Assembly (NCBI GenBank): GCA_965199285.1 | Contig: OZ240687.1 | Location: 930,001 to 994,000 of the forward strand | DNA length: 64,000 nt | Direction of reading: 5' to 3' | Origin: CBDDGJ01 sp965199285 | Lineage (GTDB): Bacteria > Pseudomonadota > Alphaproteobacteria > RS24 | Part shown: in pieces, positions 60,538 through 64,000 of the stretch | Numbering within the stretch: position 1 is the stretch's first letter | Layout: every line of letters starts with the position of its first letter | Program-made: the position numbers and the translations under genes | Notes under the pieces: model-generated | What the model was told of the DNA's origin: nothing | What the model saw: only the letters and a program-made list of their open reading frames with translations | Database searches by the model: none

Positions 60538-62559
60538 TTAAAACCGCCGTTTCACACCGATATAAAAATGCCGCTCTTCACCCGGAAAATAACGATTGCG
60601 GCCGAACCATTTATCGGCGCGGGTTGCATATTCGCGGTCAAACAGATTGCGAATTTGCCCAAGCAAAATTGTACCGCCCGCTAGCCTATATTGTCCGGCC
60701 AGATGAAACAGGCTATGGCCATCATATTTTGTGGTGTTGGCGGCATCCATAAAATAGCTGCCAATATAGCGTCCCGACAGGGTGAGCGAAACAGCTTGGC
60801 GCGGCATCCATTGCGCGGCGATATGCGCCAAGCGGCGCGGCGCGCTGTCAATATCATCACCGGCAGTGATACTCTCAAGCCGATTTGCGCCTGCCACATT
60901 ACGGGTAAAATCATATTCATGAACAGCATAGCTCATGCCGCCAGAAAATTTAATTTGCGCCGCCGCCTGCCAGCTAAGATCAAGCTCTATGCCGCGATGC
61001 TTGGTGCGGCCATTGGTTTCATAAAAATCATTACCATCGCGGAAATGATAGTTTTTCTTTTGCATTATATAAGCGGCAATTTCGTAAATCAGCCTATCCC
61101 CACCGCCGCGATAACCAATCTCGAAACTGTCAAGCGTTTCGCTATCTGTCTGGGCTTGATTGGGCGGGGTGTCGCCCCTTTGCCGCAGCCGATAGAGATC
61201 GGTTGTTTGCGGTGCACGGGCGGCGCGGGCCAGATTGGTAAATAATTTACCGCCTGCCAGATCATATAATAAGCCGAGCTTGGGCGATAAATCGCTAAAA
61301 TTATCCTTGCGGTCGGCAGGGCGATAGAGCCGCCCTTGCAAGCCGGTATCGGTTTTATTTTTATAATCATAGCGGGTGATTTCATAACGCATACCGGCCA
61401 CAAATCGCAACCGCTCAGAGAGCTGATTTTCATAATGCACAAAGGGCGCCAGCACATACGCATTTACATCATAATGATAATGCACGCCTTGCTGATAGGG
61501 GGCGGGGGAGCCAAAGCCCGCATCGGGGTTGGTTTGGGTTTCGTTCAAGCTGCCGCGTGTATAATCAATATCCAGCCCATAAATCAGGCGGTCATTTTCG
61601 CCCGTCTGGGTGAATTTGCTTTGCAGCCCAAGCGAGCGATGCTCGTTATTTTCAAGCGCCTTACCCGGTAAGAAATGTAAGCGAAATTCCAAATCCTGAT
61701 TTCGCAAATAAGGGGTAAGGGCAAACTCTACGCCATTTGCCAGCATATGAGTGAAGCGATAAGAGATAAGTGTGCCTTGCGCATCGCGATAGGCATCCGC
61801 ATCATTATTTTGGCGCGCCGTGGCATGGTCGAAGGCTGGTAAAAACCCTGCCGTTTCCTGATTAAGATTGCTTGCCAATATCGCCCAATTCCCAAATTGC
61901 GCTTGCAATTTTTGTTGGTGATAGCCGCTATTGGCGCGATAACCCTCGCGCTCGCCAGAAAATGATACGCCAATCCGGAAATCATTTTCGGCCTCGCTTT
62001 GCAGCGCGGTAAAATTATAACGGCCATAAGAGCCATAACGAATAGTGGTTTCGCGCTCATCCGCAATCGGGCGGGAAATCACATTCACCAGCCCATGCAC
62101 CGCATTAGAGCCATAAAGCGCGCTACCGGGCCCGCGCGTAATCTCAACCCGCTGGGCAAATTCGGAAGCCGTATCCAACAGCCCGTTAATATTGGAAAAT
62201 CCGGGTGCGCGCAAAGAAATGCCATCTTGCATATATAAAAAAGAGCCCGCCCCTGCGCCGCCCACCAAAACCGGTGAACGAATGGCGGTGAGATGGTCTT
62301 GCCCATTGCCGCGATGGATTAACACACCCGTTGCTTTGTTCAATAAATCGCTTGGATAGGCAGTTTCAATCTGGGCAGGGGTGAGAATGCTAATATTGCC
62401 AATATTATCTTTTCGGGGCGCTTCGGCGCGGGTTGTGGTGACGACAATCTCATCAAGCTGTGCGGCTTCATCAATTTGTGCCTGTGCCGATAAAGCACTT
62501 AAACATAAATTTGTGCAAACAACCCCGCACAGGGCTTTGCCGATTAAATTCCAGTTCAT
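60538..62559 (-). CDS. TonB-dependent outer membrane receptor
   Basis: A 673-residue receptor: signal peptide ending near LSAQAQ, a TonB-box-like DEIVVTTTR, a plug domain (SILTPAQIETAYPSDLLNKATGV, VEITRGPGSALYGSNAVHGLVNVIS) and a 22-strand barrel ending in the outer membrane signal FYIGVKRRF. The plug resembles BtuB/siderophore receptors, but the ligand cannot be read. No cobalamin riboswitch is seen upstream. It is 20 bp downstream of kdsD and may be in its operon. Confidence 0.9.
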   Translation of the reverse strand: MNWNLIGKALCGVVCTNLCLSALSAQAQIDEAAQLDEIVVTTTRAEAPRKDNIGNISILTPAQIETAYPSDLLNKATGVLIHRGNGQDHLTAIRSPVLVGGAGAGSFLYMQDGISLRAPGFSNINGLLDTASEFAQRVEITRGPGSALYGSNAVHGLVNVISRPIADERETTIRYGSYGRYNFTALQSEAENDFRIGVSFSGEREGYRANSGYHQQKLQAQFGNWAILASNLNQETAGFLPAFDHATARQNNDADAYRDAQGTLISYRFTHMLANGVEFALTPYLRNQDLEFRLHFLPGKALENNEHRSLGLQSKFTQTGENDRLIYGLDIDYTRGSLNETQTNPDAGFGSPAPYQQGVHYHYDVNAYVLAPFVHYENQLSERLRFVAGMRYEITRYDYKNKTDTGLQGRLYRPADRKDNFSDLSPKLGLLYDLAGGKLFTNLARAARAPQTTDLYRLRQRGDTPPNQAQTDSETLDSFEIGYRGGGDRLIYEIAAYIMQKKNYHFRDGNDFYETNGRTKHRGIELDLSWQAAAQIKFSGGMSYAVHEYDFTRNVAGANRLESITAGDDIDSAPRRLAHIAAQWMPRQAVSLTLSGRYIGSYFMDAANTTKYDGHSLFHLAGQYRLAGGTILLGQIRNLFDREYATRADKWFGRNRYFPGEERHFYIGVKRRF

Positions 62560-62579
62560 GATAATCTCCCTATTGCTTA

Positions 62580-63539
62580 TTATGCAACACCAATCCGCAA
62601 GAGGTCAAGCAGCCGAATAAAGCCGGTAGGCGTATCGCCCTCACAGATAAACAAGCATTGAATATTATTTTTTTGCATTTCATGCAGCGCTTCCGCTGCA
62701 AGCTGGGTTTCCTCCATACGGTGCGGTTTTTTTGTCATAATATCGCCGGTTGACTTAGTCAGCAAATCTTCGCCCATATGGCGGCGCAAATCTCCATCCG
62801 TAATAATGCCCACCAAATCGCCCTTATCATCAATAATGCCAAGACAGCCAAAACTGAATTTGGACATTTCGATAATCGCTTCCGACATTTTCATATCCTG
62901 CCCGCCCAAAGGTAAATGCGGCGCTTTATGCATCACATCGCCAATATAGCGAAGCGATGCGCCAAGCTTGCCACCGGGATGAAAGTTTTTGAAATCGGCA
63001 GCGGAGAAATTTTTCTTCTGCAACAGCGCCACTGTCAACGCATCGCCAAGCGCTAATTGCATAGTGGTGGAGGTGGTTGGGGCTAACCCATTGGGGCAGG
63101 CTTCATCGGCTTTCGGCAAGGCGAGGCAAATATCGGCACTGCGGGCAAGCATACTATCGGCCGCAGCGGTGATGGCAATCATCGGGATTTCAAACCGCAA
63201 TTTATATTGCATGAGGCTGGCAAGCTCTGCCGTTTCGCCCGACCAAGATAGCGCCAAAATAACATCATCGCGGGTAATCATCCCCAAATCGCCATGACTG
63301 GCTTCGGCAGGGTGGACAAATTGTGCTGGCGTGCCAGTGCTTGCCATGCTGGCGGCAATCTTGCGTCCAATATGACCGCTTTTGCCCATTCCCGATATAA
63401 TCACGCGCCCCTTATCTAGCTGCGCAAGCATTTCTATCGCGGCGGTAAATGTATCGCCAAGCGCCGCTTGTAAAGCGCTTAGTCCGGCGATTTCATAATC
63501 AATCGTCTGCCGTGCCGATTGTAAAGCATCAAATGTCAT
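62580..63539 (-). CDS. kdsD: Arabinose-5-phosphate isomerase (KdsD/KpsF family)
   Basis: A 319-residue enzyme converting ribulose-5-phosphate to arabinose-5-phosphate for Kdo and lipopolysaccharide synthesis. The SIS domain has KGRVIISGMGKSGHIGRKIAASMASTGTPAQFVHPAEASHGDLGMI and ALSWSGETAEL; two CBS domains follow (GCLGIIDDKGDLVGIITDGDLRR and the C-terminal FICEGDTPTGFIRLLDLLR). It lies three bases after galU. Confidence 0.95.
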   Translation of the reverse strand: MTFDALQSARQTIDYEIAGLSALQAALGDTFTAAIEMLAQLDKGRVIISGMGKSGHIGRKIAASMASTGTPAQFVHPAEASHGDLGMITRDDVILALSWSGETAELASLMQYKLRFEIPMIAITAAADSMLARSADICLALPKADEACPNGLAPTTSTTMQLALGDALTVALLQKKNFSAADFKNFHPGGKLGASLRYIGDVMHKAPHLPLGGQDMKMSEAIIEMSKFSFGCLGIIDDKGDLVGIITDGDLRRHMGEDLLTKSTGDIMTKKPHRMEETQLAAEALHEMQKNNIQCLFICEGDTPTGFIRLLDLLRIGVA

Positions 63540-63542
63540 AGC

Positions 63543-64000
63543 TTACACCTCATCAATAATTTGCCGCAATTCATCGCGCAAGCCATCGCCCATATTGGCG
63601 CCATATTCGGAAAGCGCAAAGGCTAAATTGGCAGCAACAAAGCCTTGATATGAACCACTATCATAACGCTGCCCCTCATATTGATAAGCGGTGCTTGGCG
63701 TATCGCCAATCATCATCGCGATGGCATCGGTGAGTTGAATTTCACCGCCCGAACCGGCATTGGTGGTTTTGAGAACCGACATAATTTCGGGCTGTAAAAT
63801 ATAGCGCCCAATCATGGCAAGGTTGGAGGGCGCATGTTCCGGCAAGGGCTTCTCCACCATTGCGGTTATATTATGGATTTTACCAAGCTTACCATCTGTT
63901 GCGACAATCCCATAGCTGCCCGTTTGCGCCGGCGGGATGGGTTTTACCGCCACCATATTGCCGCCCTCATAGACGGCCGCCATTTGCGCCAAACAGGGCG
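63543..64000 (-). CDS. galU: UTP-glucose-1-phosphate uridylyltransferase, C-terminal part (window-edge partial)
   Basis: The frame is open to the window end and lacks the N-terminal nucleotide-binding region. The visible 152 residues match the GalU C-terminus: VAVKPIPPAQTGSYGIV, MVEKPLPEHAPSNLAMIGRYIL, SGGEIQLTDAIAMM and YEGQRYDSGSYQGFVAANLAFAL. It makes UDP-glucose for envelope glycans, consistent with kdsD next to it. Confidence 0.92.
   Translation of the reverse strand, partial: PCLAQMAAVYEGGNMVAVKPIPPAQTGSYGIVATDGKLGKIHNITAMVEKPLPEHAPSNLAMIGRYILQPEIMSVLKTTNAGSGGEIQLTDAIAMMIGDTPSTAYQYEGQRYDSGSYQGFVAANLAFALSEYGANMGDGLRDELRQIIDEV

Noticed and set aside
62560..62580. Possible cobalamin riboswitch controlling the TonB receptor
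   Set aside because: Only 20 bp separate the receptor from kdsD, too short for a B12 riboswitch, and no B12-box-like sequence is seen.
1..64000. CRISPR array or tRNA genes
   Set aside because: No regularly spaced repeat of 25-40 bp was seen, and no sequence with a full T-arm and CCA acceptor other than the ssrA acceptor piece.

Overview
The window is a chromosomal segment of an alphaproteobacterium with moderate GC (judged by eye, not computed). The lineage call rests on several things: a circularly permuted (two-piece type) ssrA gene encoding the tag ANDNYAEVAVAA, the order tldD / coxB-coxA-ctaB-small ORF-ctaG-coxC-DUF983-SURF1-thrC, a DUF1013 (TrcR-type) regulator, an IalB-family protein, and the block HIG1-like protein-pduO-etfB-etfA-3-hydroxyacyl-CoA dehydrogenase. 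I cannot resolve the order or genus. No tRNA, rRNA, CRISPR array, phage structural gene or transposase is visible.

Layout. 1-6.45 kb is an accessory region. It has a luciferase-like oxidoreductase, an acyl-CoA synthetase, a secreted SNase-type nuclease, and an array of small membrane-anchored paralogues sharing the motifs CVKLPxG and YRPDIG. The array is framed by a perfect direct repeat of at least 493 bp (1-493 and 5746-6238). The same region carries short elements with the inverted ends GCATCAAC / GTTGATGCGGC. One element lies in frame inside the nuclease gene, one supplies the C-terminus and stop of the oxidoreductase, and one lies exactly at the breakpoint of the large repeat. 6.4-16.5 kb holds tldD and the complete aa3-type cytochrome oxidase structural and assembly operon, running into thrC and a multi-TM protein. 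16.5-20.7 kb has an enoyl-CoA hydratase homologue, a DUF1013 regulator, a quinone oxidoreductase, rpmE and a thiolase. 20.7-23.6 kb is a small accessory patch: a membrane protein, an HTH gene broken by one stop codon, and a Rieske oxygenase divergent from a TetR regulator with two operator palindromes between them.

23.7-28.1 kb is a housekeeping run (panB, a YfgM-like TPR protein, bamB, der). 28.1-29.4 kb has an IalB-family protein and a frameshifted POTRA-domain remnant. 29.4-31.9 kb is an EnvZ/OmpR-type two-component system with a MarR regulator. 32-38.6 kb is metabolic: ilvE, methyltransferases, a toroid (terpene-cyclase-like) protein, a glycosyltransferase, an epoxide-hydrolase-like protein and a dipeptide epimerase. 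A ferredoxin and an Eco47II-type restriction-modification pair (39.1-40.8 kb) follow, then folA-thyA. Next come ssrA and sspB: the tagging RNA sits directly beside the gene for the adaptor that delivers its tag to ClpXP. fumC, a ribbon-helix-helix protein, a large AsmA-family protein, uvrD, prmA and an aminopeptidase P complete the stretch to 53 kb.

53-58.2 kb groups 3-hydroxyacyl-CoA dehydrogenase, etfAB, a B12 adenosyltransferase, a HIG1-like protein and a long acyl-CoA dehydrogenase resembling methylsuccinyl-CoA dehydrogenase. This set suggests the ethylmalonyl-CoA pathway. The window ends with gluQ, an AlkA-type glycosylase, a small hypothetical gene, a TonB-dependent receptor, kdsD and the 3' part of galU. 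The parts most worth following up are the paralogue array with its terminal-inverted-repeat elements, the ssrA-sspB junction where a 13-bp stem covers the sspB ribosome-binding site, and the two apparent point-mutation pseudogenes.
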